Below are positions 1 to 7,391 of a stretch of 64,000 nt of DNA, piece after piece. A model generated the notes under the pieces. It was given only the letters and a program-made list of their open reading frames with translations, was not told the DNA's origin and ran no database searches. The DNA is from Delftia tsuruhatensis (GTDB lineage: Bacteria > Pseudomonadota > Gammaproteobacteria > Burkholderiales > Burkholderiaceae_C): assembly GCF_903815225.1 (NCBI RefSeq), contig NZ_LR813084.1:558001-622000 (forward strand), in the 5' to 3' direction. The translations under genes and the position numbers were made by a program. Positions within the stretch are counted from its first letter, which is position 1. Each line of letters begins with the position of its first letter.

Positions 1-116
1 CGCACCAGCGTGCCGGGCGCCAGCGGCTGCGCGCTGGCGTAGCTCAGCAGCTCGCCAACGGCGCTGTGCGCCGGCGTCTGAACGGCGACATGGACAGTAT
101 GGGCGGGGAGTGACAT
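1..116 (-). CDS. priA: Primosomal protein N' (PriA), N-terminal fragment
   Basis: Only the first 38 codons lie in the window; the gene runs off the left edge. Translation from the ATG at 116 gives MSLPAHTVHVAVQTP and then GELLSYASAQPLAPGTLVR. This fits the start of PriA: a short beta strand, a Leu-x-Tyr element, then 'L-x-PG-x-x-V-R' of the 3'-DNA-end-binding domain. PriA is the helicase that reloads the replisome at stalled forks. Position next to hemE agrees with what I recall of Comamonadaceae gene order. The helicase motifs are outside the window, so the call rests on this short piece and on context. Confidence 0.65.
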   Translation of the reverse strand, partial: MSLPAHTVHVAVQTPAHSAVGELLSYASAQPLAPGTLV

Positions 117-275
117 GCGGGGAAAACGGCCTGAAAGCGCGGGCGACCGGCAGCGGCGCCACGGCGGCAAGGCCATCAAGCATAAGCCTTCCGGTTGTCA
201 AAAAAGCGGGTCGCTGACCTATTACACCAGACGGTCGGCCCACGGCTGAGGGTTTCTGGGTAGATCATGAATTTC

Positions 276-660
276 TGTGGATAACTTTGTGGGGATTATT
301 CGGGGCTATGGGCCTGCATGGTCTGGACTCCTCGGGCCACTGGGCTTTGGTTGAAAGGGGTGCTATCAAGAAATTTATTCAAAAACAAAGGCTTATATCG
401 ATATGTCGCCAATGTGTAGGCGTGGATGACAAGTGCACGGCGGCAGGCGGTGCCCGGGCCTCTCTGTGCATAAGATGGTCTGTGGCCATCTGTGCATGGG
501 CTGGTTGGAGTCCGTCCGCCCCTGGTTCCGGGGGCGTTGTCCACAGTGGTGGCGCTGGCGGTGGCCGTTGTGGGCAACCGGCAGCGGGAAGGGGTACGTC
601 ATCTTTTGTTTCAATTGATTGGAAATATTGATATTTTTTTTCAATTGATTTTTGCTATTT
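276..660. other. Origin-like cluster: DnaA boxes, IHF-like site, AT-rich repeat
   Basis: The roughly 710-bp gap between priA and the next gene has no convincing ORF. It contains TGTGGATAA at 276-284 and TGTGCATAA at 465-473, both fitting the DnaA box TTATNCACA in reverse orientation. TTGTCCACA at 537-545 differs by one base. A sequence at 364-376 (TATCAA, 4 nt, TTT) fits the IHF consensus except for the last base. Positions 601-660 are very AT-rich in an otherwise GC-rich window and carry a 20-bp direct repeat, like a DNA-unwinding element. The parts and order resemble a bacterial replication origin, but dnaA is not in view and betaproteobacterial origins normally lie beside dnaA. It could instead be a DnaA-titration or regulatory site. 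Confidence 0.4.
601..650. repeat. AT-rich 20-bp direct repeat with 30-bp period
   Basis: Positions 601-620 and 631-650 match at 18 of 20 bases, and both end in TCAATTGATT. The 30-bp period is about three helical turns, so both copies face the same side of DNA. It is the most AT-rich stretch of the left end and lies 180-230 bp upstream of the secreted-protein gene. Confidence 0.75.
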
Positions 661-828
661 CATCGAGAATCAACTCTCACTTTCCTGGAAGGCTGGCGAA
701 GTCCGGGAAAGACAAATAACAAGACGAATGGCGAGGGGTCTGGCGCATGCGCCCGTTCCATGCGGCTGCAGCAGGAGGTCCGCAGCGGATGTCTTTCCTC
801 GCCCGGATTTCACCGGAGGGAGTTGCAC

Positions 829-1662
829 ATGGGACGATGGAAGACGACGCGGCCACGCCGCCGCCTGGCGCTTGGCGCCGCCCTGATGATAGGCCTGACC
901 ACAGGTCTGGCCGGTATGCCGGCCCAGGCACAGATAGCCGCCGTGTCCTGCGGCGTGTCCATCCTGGATTTCTCGAACGCGAGGGCGCATGGTGGCAGCT
1001 CCAGCATCTACATGCCCGGCGCAGCCGCCGGCATAGGGCAGATCAACCCCGCGGCCGCGAGCGAGTGGTGGCAGACGGTGACTCCAAGGGCGGCCCGCTC
1101 GGGCTGGTGGCCAAGCGTTGGCGGCGACCACAGCTCAATGGGACAGACGCCGCGCGATGGCTACTTTCTGCTGTTCGACATCGTCGCCAACAGCAACCAG
1201 ACGGTGTATTCCAACCAGCTGACGAACCTGGTCCCCGGCCAGGATTACACGGTAAGCCTGTGGCTGAGCAGCACCTACCATGCCAATTCGCCCCAGGTGA
1301 CTGTGGATCTGCTCGATGGCGGCGGCAGCGTCGTGCAGCAGGCCAGCCCGCTGCTGCCCAACGTCACGGACAACACGGCCACGGACCTGCCCTGGCAGCA
1401 GGTGAGCCTGCGCTTCACGGCCAGCCACACCACGCAGGACATCCATCTGCACGAGGCCCGGAACCCCAGCGCATCCGGCGCCGACCTGGGCCTGGATGAC
1501 ATCAGCCTCACCCACCATTGCCCTGTCGTGCCGCCAGGCCCGGGCGGGGGCGCCGTGGCGGTGCCCGCGCTGGACGGGGCGGCACTGTGGCTGGCCGGCG
1601 CAGCCATGGGAGGCCTGGGCGGCGTCATGGCGCGCCGCCGCCAGCGAAGGGGCGGTCGGTAG
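829..1662 (+). CDS. Secreted protein with VPALD-type C-terminal sorting tail
   Basis: A 277-residue protein of unknown function. The ATG at 829 follows a strong GGAGGGAG ribosome site and opens a typical signal peptide: basic start (RPRRR), hydrophobic core, Ala-rich cleavage site near residue 34. The mature part looks like a beta-sandwich of the carbohydrate-binding or DUF642 kind, with 'DGYFLLFDIVAN', 'VPGQDYTVSLWLSS' and 'GADLGLDDISLTH'. The C-terminus has VPALD, one hydrophobic helix and a basic tail (RRRQRR), the three-part layout of PEP-CTERM/IPTLS-CTERM sorting signals but with a variant first box. A second such protein lies at 12340-14091. The stop codon directly abuts the stop of convergent hemE with no spacer. 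Likely exported and surface-anchored or processed; the function is not recognised. Confidence 0.75.
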   Translation: MGRWKTTRPRRRLALGAALMIGLTTGLAGMPAQAQIAAVSCGVSILDFSNARAHGGSSSIYMPGAAAGIGQINPAAASEWWQTVTPRAARSGWWPSVGGDHSSMGQTPRDGYFLLFDIVANSNQTVYSNQLTNLVPGQDYTVSLWLSSTYHANSPQVTVDLLDGGGSVVQQASPLLPNVTDNTATDLPWQQVSLRFTASHTTQDIHLHEARNPSASGADLGLDDISLTHHCPVVPPGPGGGAVAVPALDGAALWLAGAAMGGLGGVMARRRQRRGGR

Positions 1663-2775
1663 TCAGGCCAGGCGCAAGGCGCGCGACTGGCTGTGCACGG
1701 CCTCCACCAGGGCCGCCACATGCTCGGGCGGCGTGAACTGGCTGATGCCATGGCCCAGGTTGAAGATGTGCGTGGGTCCCGTGGTGCCACGGTCGGTATG
1801 GGGCCTGCCGAAGCTGCCCAGCACGGCGCCGACCTGCTCGGCGATGCGTTCGGGCGGAGCGAACAGCACATTGGGGTCGATATTGCCCTGCAAGGCCTTG
1901 CCGGGGCTGCCGACCTCGCCGCCCACGATGGCGCGCGCGCGTCCCAGGTTCGCGGTCCAGTCCAGGCCCAGCACTTCGCAGTCCAGATCCTTCATGTCGG
2001 GCAGCCAGATGCCGCCGCCCTTGGTGAAGACGATGCGGGGCACATCCTGCCCGTCGACACCCGTGCGCTTGAGGCCGGCCAGCACGCGCTTCGTATAGGC
2101 CAGGCTGAATTCCTGGAAGGCGCCATCGGCCAGCACCCCGCCCCAGCTGTCGAAGACCATCACGGCCTGGGCGCCGGCATCGATCTGCGCATTCAGGTAG
2201 GCGGCCACGCTGTCGGCATTGACGGCCAGGATGCGGTGCATCAGGTCGGGGCGTGCATACATCAGGCTCTTGACCTGGCGGTAGTCGTCGCTGCCCTTGC
2301 CCTCGACCATGTAGCAGGCCAGGGTCCAAGGGCTGCCCGAGAAGCCGATCAGCGGCACGCGGCCGTTCAAAGCGCGGCGGATGCTGGTCACGGCGTCGAA
2401 CACATAGCGCAGCCTGTCCATGTCGGGCACGGCGAGTTCTGCCACGGCGGCCTCGTCGCGCACCACCTTGGCGAAGCGCGGGCCCTCGCCCTCGGCGAAG
2501 GACAGGCCCAGGCCCATGGCGTCGGGCACGGTCAGGATGTCGGAGAACAGGATGGCCGCATCCAGCGGGAAACGCTCCAGAGGCTGCAGCGTGACCTCGG
2601 TGGCGTAGTCCACGTTGGTGGCCAGGCCCATGAAGCTGCCGGCACGGGCGCGCGTGGCCTTGTATTCGGGGAGATAGCGGCCCGCCTGGCGCATCAGCCA
2701 CAGCGGCGTGTAGTCGGTGGCCTGGCGCCGGCAGGCGCGCAGGAAGGTATCGTTGGTCAGGGGGGCGAAGCTCAT
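1663..2775 (-). CDS. hemE: Uroporphyrinogen decarboxylase
   Basis: Cytosolic HemE converts uroporphyrinogen III to coproporphyrinogen III by four decarboxylations in heme biosynthesis. The 370-residue length is normal for the family. The N-terminal signature [10 protein letters not shown] sits at about residues 29-38, with the substrate-contacting arginines, and the FSDIL segment with the catalytic Asp is near residue 79. The C-terminal 'FNLGHGI' motif is present. The ATG at 2775 is the natural start. It is a single gene reading back toward priA and convergent with the secreted-protein gene, whose last base is adjacent to the hemE stop. No separate terminator can fit between them. Confidence 0.97.
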   Translation of the reverse strand: MSFAPLTNDTFLRACRRQATDYTPLWLMRQAGRYLPEYKATRARAGSFMGLATNVDYATEVTLQPLERFPLDAAILFSDILTVPDAMGLGLSFAEGEGPRFAKVVRDEAAVAELAVPDMDRLRYVFDAVTSIRRALNGRVPLIGFSGSPWTLACYMVEGKGSDDYRQVKSLMYARPDLMHRILAVNADSVAAYLNAQIDAGAQAVMVFDSWGGVLADGAFQEFSLAYTKRVLAGLKRTGVDGQDVPRIVFTKGGGIWLPDMKDLDCEVLGLDWTANLGRARAIVGGEVGSPGKALQGNIDPNVLFAPPERIAEQVGAVLGSFGRPHTDRGTTGPTHIFNLGHGISQFTPPEHVAALVEAVHSQSRALRLA

Positions 2776-2946
2776 GGGCAGGGATTGTCGCCCAGTCGCG
2801 CGCTTCGGGCCCGGCCGATGCCTGAGCGGGACAGGGCGTCTTGCCCGTGTTAACCCGTGTCAATATCGGCGACCATGGGCTTTTCGCGGCCGCTACATTC
2901 TGCGGCGTGCGTTCGGCACGGATTCCACTTGAAGAGAAAGTTTGCG

Positions 2947-3933
2947 ATGCAGCGTAGAACCTTGACCCAGATCCTGGCCCTGGCCTCCGTCTTCCCTGCC
3001 GTCGGCGTCCTGGCTGCGACCCCGGCTGCCGAATCGCCGTTTCCGGGCAAGGTGCCGCTGCGCATCGTCGTCGGCTATCCGCCCGGTGGCGCCACCGACC
3101 GCGTGGCGCGCATCGTGGCCGACAAGCTGCAGTCGCGCCTCGGCTCCCCCGTGGTGGTCGAGAACAAGCCCGGTGCGGGTGGTCGCCTGTCGGCCCAGTA
3201 TGTGAAGAACGCGCCGGCCTCCCAACCCGCGCTGCTGATCGCCAATCCGGCCGTGATGCTGGTGGCGCCCCTGGTGTTCGCCGACTCGGGCTACGACCCC
3301 GAAAAGGACTTCCGCCCCGTCAGCGAAGTCAACCGCTACGAATTCGGCGTGGCAGTCTCCAGCGCCGTGCCCGTCAAGCAGCTGTCGCACCTGCTGGCCT
3401 GGCTGCGCGCCAACCCCCAGCAGGCCAACGTGGGTGTGCCGGCCACGGGCAGCCTGCCGCACTTCTTCTCGCTGATGCTGGGCCAGGCGGCCAAGGTGCA
3501 GGCCGAGGTCGTGGGCTACAAGGGCTCGGCCCCGCTGCTGACCGACCTGGTCGGAGGCCAGGTGCCGCTGGCCATCGATACCTTCGATGTCTTGCTGCCC
3601 CAGCACGAGGCCGGCAAGATCCGCGTGCTGGCCGTGTCGGGCGAGCGCCGCAGCACCATGGCGCCGGACATTCCCACGCTCAAGGAGTCGGGCCTGAACC
3701 TGTCGGGCATGGGCTGGAACACCTTGTTCGCGCCGCAGAGCATGGCCCCTGCCGCCGCCGAGCGCCTGTCGCAGATGGTGCAGGAGATCATGAACGAGCC
3801 CGAAACGCGCGAGAAATTCGAGGCCAACCGGCTGATCCCGGTCTCCAGCAGCAGCACCCAGACGGCCGCCATGCTCAAGGCCTACCGTGCGCAGTGGGCG
3901 CCCGTGGTGCAGGGCTCGGGCTTCAAGCCCTGA
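2947..3933 (+). CDS. Bug/TctC-family tripartite tricarboxylate transporter receptor
   Basis: A 328-residue periplasmic solute-binding protein of the Bug (Bordetella uptake gene) family. The ATG at 2947 begins a signal peptide (MQRRTLTQILALASV, cleavage near residue 23). The first strand and loop 'LRIVVGYPPGGATDRVARI' is the family ligand-loop signature. Later 'PDIPTLKESG' matches the conserved region before the C-terminal lobe. No TctA/TctB membrane genes are nearby, so this is an orphan receptor that would have to share a permease or act in sensing. The ligand cannot be told from sequence. A strong terminator follows directly, so it is monocistronic or ends a transcript. Confidence 0.92.
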   Translation: MQRRTLTQILALASVFPAVGVLAATPAAESPFPGKVPLRIVVGYPPGGATDRVARIVADKLQSRLGSPVVVENKPGAGGRLSAQYVKNAPASQPALLIANPAVMLVAPLVFADSGYDPEKDFRPVSEVNRYEFGVAVSSAVPVKQLSHLLAWLRANPQQANVGVPATGSLPHFFSLMLGQAAKVQAEVVGYKGSAPLLTDLVGGQVPLAIDTFDVLLPQHEAGKIRVLAVSGERRSTMAPDIPTLKESGLNLSGMGWNTLFAPQSMAPAAAERLSQMVQEIMNEPETREKFEANRLIPVSSSSTQTAAMLKAYRAQWAPVVQGSGFKP

Positions 3934-3942
3934 ACAGACACC

Positions 3943-3966
3943 AAGAGGCCCGCCGGGCCTCTTTTT
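3943..3966 (+). terminator. Rho-independent terminator after the Bug gene
   Basis: Perfect arms AGAGGCCC and GGGCCTCT with a GCC loop, flanked by A on the left and a T5 run on the right, start 10 nt after the stop codon. It separates the receptor gene from the paa operator and promoter. Confidence 0.9.
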
Positions 3967-4030
3967 GACAGGTGACTAGGGTTTCTCTCAGTGCCTGAAC
4001 GCTTGTCGCCAAGTGGCTTGGGGGACTAAC

Positions 4031-4052
4031 ATTTACCGACCATTCGGTAAAT
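4031..4052. promoter_or_regulatory. Palindromic operator in the paaG promoter, probable PaaR site
   Basis: Perfect 9-bp arms ATTTACCGA and TCGGTAAAT are separated by 4 nt (CCAT). The palindrome lies 50-71 nt upstream of the chosen paaG ATG, in the expected promoter position. The ACCGA..TCGGT core resembles operators described for TetR-type PaaR regulators of phenylacetate genes in betaproteobacteria. The TetR gene at 6697 closes the same gene run, so autoregulation of the operon is the simplest reading. Confidence 0.75.
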
Positions 4053-4101
4053 TATGTTTGATCTGCCGCATAAAGACGGCAGACAGGCCACGGAGACTTT
4101 C

Positions 4102-4884
4102 ATGCCCCCATCGCTGGTTCTGGTGGAACAGCAGGACGCCGTCCGCACCCTGGTGCTGAACCGTCCCGACGCGCTCAACAGCTTCAACGCACCGTTGCAC
4201 GAGCAACTGCTTTCGGCCCTGGAGCAGGCTGCCGGCGACGCCTCGGTGCGCTGCGTGGTGCTCACGGGCGCGGGGCGCGGCTTTTGCGCGGGCCAGGACC
4301 TGTCCGATCCCGAGGCGGCGCCGGACCAGAATCTGGGCGACCTGATCGAGCGCCGCTACCAGCCCCTGTGCCTGCGGCTCAAGTCCATGCCCGTGCCCGT
4401 GGTGGCGGCCGTCAACGGCGTGGCGGCGGGGGCCGGCGTCAATATCGCGCTGGCCTGCGACCTGGTGCTGGCGGGACGTTCGGCCAGCTTCATCCAGGCC
4501 TTCGCCAAGATCGGCCTGGTGCCCGACTGCGGCGGCACCTGGTTGCTGCCGCGCCTGGTGGGCCGCGCGCGCGCCCTGGGGCTGGCCCTGCTGGGCGACA
4601 AGCTGCCTGCGGCCGAGGCCGAGCGCATCGGCCTGATCTGGCACTGTGTCGAGGATGCCGAGCTGCGTGGAGAGGCCCAGGCCCTGGCGCAGCGCCTGGC
4701 CGGCATGCCGGTGCGGGCCCTGGCACGCACACGGGAGGCCATGGACTCTGCCCAACTGCTCGACTACGAGCATGCGCTGTCGCGCGAGGCGCGCCAGCAG
4801 GGCCAGCTGGGCGCGGCCCACGACTACCAGGAGGGCGTGGCCGCCTTCCTGGGCAAGCGCGCCCCTGTGTTCACGGACCGCTGA
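4102..4884 (+). CDS. paaG: 1,2-epoxyphenylacetyl-CoA isomerase (PaaG)
   Basis: A 260-residue crotonase-fold enzyme. PaaG isomerises ring-1,2-epoxyphenylacetyl-CoA to the oxepin in aerobic phenylacetate breakdown. Crotonase features: 'LNRPDALNSFN' near residue 20, the oxyanion loop 'GAGRGFCAGQDL' with the GxGxxFxAGxDL pattern, and 'VAAVNGVAAGAGVNIALACD'. The segment FAKIGLVPDCGGTWLLPRLV carries the Asp typical of PaaG-like isomerases, where hydratases have Glu. The ATG at 4102 gives a normal crotonase N-terminus; an in-frame ATG at 4054 would add 16 residues. It is first in a run with paaI, paaK and the TetR gene, with gaps of about 11-17 nt. Confidence 0.93.
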   Translation: MPPSLVLVEQQDAVRTLVLNRPDALNSFNAPLHEQLLSALEQAAGDASVRCVVLTGAGRGFCAGQDLSDPEAAPDQNLGDLIERRYQPLCLRLKSMPVPVVAAVNGVAAGAGVNIALACDLVLAGRSASFIQAFAKIGLVPDCGGTWLLPRLVGRARALGLALLGDKLPAAEAERIGLIWHCVEDAELRGEAQALAQRLAGMPVRALARTREAMDSAQLLDYEHALSREARQQGQLGAAHDYQEGVAAFLGKRAPVFTDR

Positions 4885-4895
4885 GGAGCCGCGCC

Positions 4896-5363
4896 ATGCA
4901 AGACACTCTTTCCGCGGCCGACGCCGCGCAGCACTTGGCCGAGCAGGTGCGCGACGGCATGCTGGCGCGCGACCGCGCGGCGCAGGGCCTGGGGCTGCGC
5001 ATCGTGGAGATCGCGCCCGGCGCGGCCCGCATCGAGATGGCCGTGCGCGACGACATGCTCAACGGCTTCGACATCTGCCACGGCGGCTTCATCACGGCCC
5101 TGGCCGATACGGCCTTCGCCTATGCCTGCAATGCGCGCAACGAAATGACCGTGGCCTCGGGCCTGAGCGTGGACTTCGTCGCGCCTGGCCGACCCGGCGA
5201 CCTGCTCACCGCTCAGGCCCGCGAAGTCTCGCGCGCGGGCCGCACAGGTGTCTACGACGTGCAGGTCAGCAACCAGCGCCAGGAAGTGATCGCGCTGTTC
5301 CGGGGCCGCTCGCACAGCTTCAAGGGCCGGCCCACCGTGCCTGGGCTGACCGAGCCCGCCTGA
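4896..5363 (+). CDS. paaI: Hydroxyphenylacetyl-CoA thioesterase (PaaI)
   Basis: A 155-residue hotdog-fold thioesterase. PaaI releases CoA from ring-hydroxylated or dead-end phenylacetyl-CoA intermediates, protecting the CoA pool. The family signature 'NGFDICHGGFITALADTAFAYA' spans the conserved HGG and the catalytic Asp about eight residues later, and 'ASGLSVDFVAPGRPGD' follows. Length is typical. The start at 4896 is 11 nt after the paaG stop with GAGGAG just upstream, so it is clearly in the same transcript, and paaK starts 11 nt downstream. Confidence 0.93.
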   Translation: MQDTLSAADAAQHLAEQVRDGMLARDRAAQGLGLRIVEIAPGAARIEMAVRDDMLNGFDICHGGFITALADTAFAYACNARNEMTVASGLSVDFVAPGRPGDLLTAQAREVSRAGRTGVYDVQVSNQRQEVIALFRGRSHSFKGRPTVPGLTEPA

Positions 5364-5374
5364 AGAGGTCCGCC

Positions 5375-6679
5375 ATGCCTGCCCAGTGCCCCGCCCCCGG
5401 CAGCCTCGACCCCATCGAGACCGCCAGCCGCGACGAGATCCAGGCCCTGCAGCTTCAGCGCCTGCGCTGGTCGCTGCAGCACGCCTACGACAACGTGCCG
5501 CACTACCGCCGTGCCTTCGACGCACAAGGCGTGCACCCCTCGGACCTGCGCACGCTGGCCGACCTGTCGCGCTTTCCCTTCACCACCAAGAAGGACCTGC
5601 GCGAGAACTACCCGTTCGGCATGTTCGCCGTGCCGCGCCAGAAGGTGGCGCGCGTGCATGCCTCCTCGGGCACCACGGGCAAGCCCACCGTGGTGGGCTA
5701 CACGCTGAAGGACATCGACCACTGGGCCAACCTGGTGGCGCGCTCCATCCGCGCGGCGGGCGGGCGACCCGGCGACATGGTGCATGTGGCCTACGGCTAC
5801 GGCCTGTTCACCGGGGGCCTGGGCGCGCACTACGGTGCCGAGCGCGCGGGCTGCACGGTGGTGCCCATGTCGGGCGGGCAGACGGAAAAGCAGGTGCAGC
5901 TGATAGAGGACTTCCGGCCCGACATCATCATGGTCACGCCCAGCTACATGCAGGTGATCGTGGAGGAGATGCAGCGCCAGGGCCTGGACCCGCGCGCAAG
6001 CTCCTTGAGGATCGGCATCTTCGGCGCCGAGCCCTGGACCGAGGCCATGCGCCGCGAGATCGAGGGCAAGGCGGGGCTGGACGCGGTGGACATCTACGGC
6101 CTGTCGGAGGTGATGGGGCCGGGGGTGGCCAGCGAATGCGTGGAAAGCAAGGACGGGCCGGTGATCTGGGAGGACCATTTCTACCCCGAGATCATCGACC
6201 CCGACACGGGCGAGGTGCTGCCGGACGGAAGCGAGGGCGAGCTGGTCTTCACGTCGCTGTCCAAGGAGGCCATGCCCATCGTGCGCTACCGCACGCGGGA
6301 CCTGACGCGGCTGCTGGCGCCGACTTCGCGCAGCTTCCGGCGCATGGGCAAGATCGTGGGTCGCAGCGACGACATGCTCATCATCCGCGGCGTGAACCTG
6401 TTTCCCACGCAGATCGAGGAGATCGTGCTGCACAACGGCCAGCTGTCGGGCCAGTACCAGTTGGTGGTCAGCCGCGAGGGCAACCTGGACCGGCTGGAAG
6501 TGCGCTGCGAGATGCAGCCCGGGGCTCAGGCCGACGCGCAGGCGCTGCAGCAGTGGGTGCAGCAGCGCATCAAGACCCTGGTCGGCGTCAGCGCCGAGGT
6601 CCGGGTGCTGCCGCCCGATGCCATCGAACGCACCCTGGTGGGCAAGGCCCGCCGCGTGATCGACCACCGCAGCCGCTGA
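5375..6679 (+). CDS. paaK: Phenylacetate-CoA ligase (PaaK)
   Basis: A 434-residue AMP-forming ligase that activates phenylacetate to phenylacetyl-CoA, the entry step of the pathway. Motifs: the P-loop-like 'HASSGTTGKPTVVGYT', 'YGLSEVMGPGVASEC' in the active site, 'YRTRDLT' with the ribose-binding Asp, 'MGKIVGRSDDMLIIRGVN' at the hinge, and 'LVGKARRV' with the C-terminal catalytic lysine. Length and N-terminus match the family. The oxygenase genes paaABCDE and the lower-pathway genes paaZ, paaJ and paaH are not in this window and must lie elsewhere if the pathway is complete. Confidence 0.97.
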   Translation: MPAQCPAPGSLDPIETASRDEIQALQLQRLRWSLQHAYDNVPHYRRAFDAQGVHPSDLRTLADLSRFPFTTKKDLRENYPFGMFAVPRQKVARVHASSGTTGKPTVVGYTLKDIDHWANLVARSIRAAGGRPGDMVHVAYGYGLFTGGLGAHYGAERAGCTVVPMSGGQTEKQVQLIEDFRPDIIMVTPSYMQVIVEEMQRQGLDPRASSLRIGIFGAEPWTEAMRREIEGKAGLDAVDIYGLSEVMGPGVASECVESKDGPVIWEDHFYPEIIDPDTGEVLPDGSEGELVFTSLSKEAMPIVRYRTRDLTRLLAPTSRSFRRMGKIVGRSDDMLIIRGVNLFPTQIEEIVLHNGQLSGQYQLVVSREGNLDRLEVRCEMQPGAQADAQALQQWVQQRIKTLVGVSAEVRVLPPDAIERTLVGKARRVIDHRSR

Positions 6680-6696
6680 CCGCGCAAAGGAGTCCC

Positions 6697-7356
6697 ATGG
6701 CCCGAGGCCGATCTTCCGGATACGACGACCAGCGCGAACTGATCCTGGGCCACGCTGCCGCGCTGTTCGCGCGCAGCGGCTACCCCGGCACCTCGATGAA
6801 CGAGGTGGCCCAGGCCTGCGGCCTGTCCAAGCCCACCATCTACCACTACTTCCGCGACAAGTACGCGCTGCTGGTGGACATCACCGACGGCCACATGACC
6901 CGGCTGCAGGCCCTGGTGGACGAGGTGCAGGCGCTGGAGCTGCCGCCCGAGCCCCGGCTGCGCATGCTGATCGAGCGATTCGTGCAGGAATACGCCCATG
7001 CCCGCCATGCCCACCGTGTGCTCACCGAGGACGTGCGCTTCCTGCAGGACGACGACCGCCAGCGCGTGCTGGGCAAGGAGCGCGCCGTTGTCGAGGCCTT
7101 CGCCCAGGCCGTGGCCCAGTTGCGTCCCGACGCGGGCGGCGCGGGCCTGTCCAAGGCGCTGGCCATGCTGCTGTTCGGGATGATGAACTGGATGTTCACC
7201 TGGCTGCGGCCCGACGGCACGCTGGACCACGAGGCCATGGCGCCCGTGGTGGCCGACCTGTTCCTGGGCGGGCTGCCTGCCGTGCAGACCCCAGGCAAAC
7301 CCGGGCATCGAAACGCTGGCAAAAAAGTAGTTACCACGGTAAATTGTGGCGCCTGA
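6697..7356 (+). CDS. paaR: TetR-family regulator, probable PaaR
   Basis: A 219-residue TetR repressor. The N-terminal helix-turn-helix runs from about residue 15 to 60, with 'ALFARSGYPGTSMNEVAQACGLSKPTIYHYFRDK' in two parts: the recognition helix is LSKPTIYHYF. The ligand domain is helical with no special motif. A good AAAGGAG site precedes the ATG at 6697. PaaR-type repressors are released by phenylacetyl-CoA; the context (last of paaG-I-K-R, palindrome upstream of paaG) supports that role. The final codons overlap a short palindrome at 7331-7342 that may serve the next operon. The last 20 or so residues look poorly conserved. Confidence 0.85.
   Translation: MARGRSSGYDDQRELILGHAAALFARSGYPGTSMNEVAQACGLSKPTIYHYFRDKYALLVDITDGHMTRLQALVDEVQALELPPEPRLRMLIERFVQEYAHARHAHRVLTEDVRFLQDDDRQRVLGKERAVVEAFAQAVAQLRPDAGGAGLSKALAMLLFGMMNWMFTWLRPDGTLDHEAMAPVVADLFLGGLPAVQTPGKPGHRNAGKKVVTTVNCGA
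7331..7342. promoter_or_regulatory. Short palindrome TTACC-AC-GGTAA before the ABC importer genes
   Basis: Five-bp arms around 2 nt sit inside the 3' end of paaR, about 50 nt upstream of the substrate-binding-protein start. The arms share TTACC/GGTAA with the larger palindrome at 4031-4052 but lack the outer bases and have a shorter spacer. It is a possible weak PaaR half-site pair co-regulating the transporter; this is inference. Confidence 0.35.
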
Positions 7357-7391
7357 CGGCACCACGCCCATCCAACACAAAGGAGACAGAC

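Noticed and set aside
287..631. 114-codon frame in the origin-like region
   Set aside because: Low-complexity Gly/Ala/Cys-rich end, no ribosome site, and it overlaps DnaA-box and AT-rich elements better read as non-coding.
652..828. N-terminal extension of the secreted protein
   Set aside because: The ATG at 829 has a strong ribosome site and a proper signal peptide directly follows; the extension is not protein-like.
4646..5374. Long in-frame extension upstream of paaK
   Set aside because: It overlaps paaG and paaI in another frame and has arginine-rich shadow composition; paaK starts at 5375.
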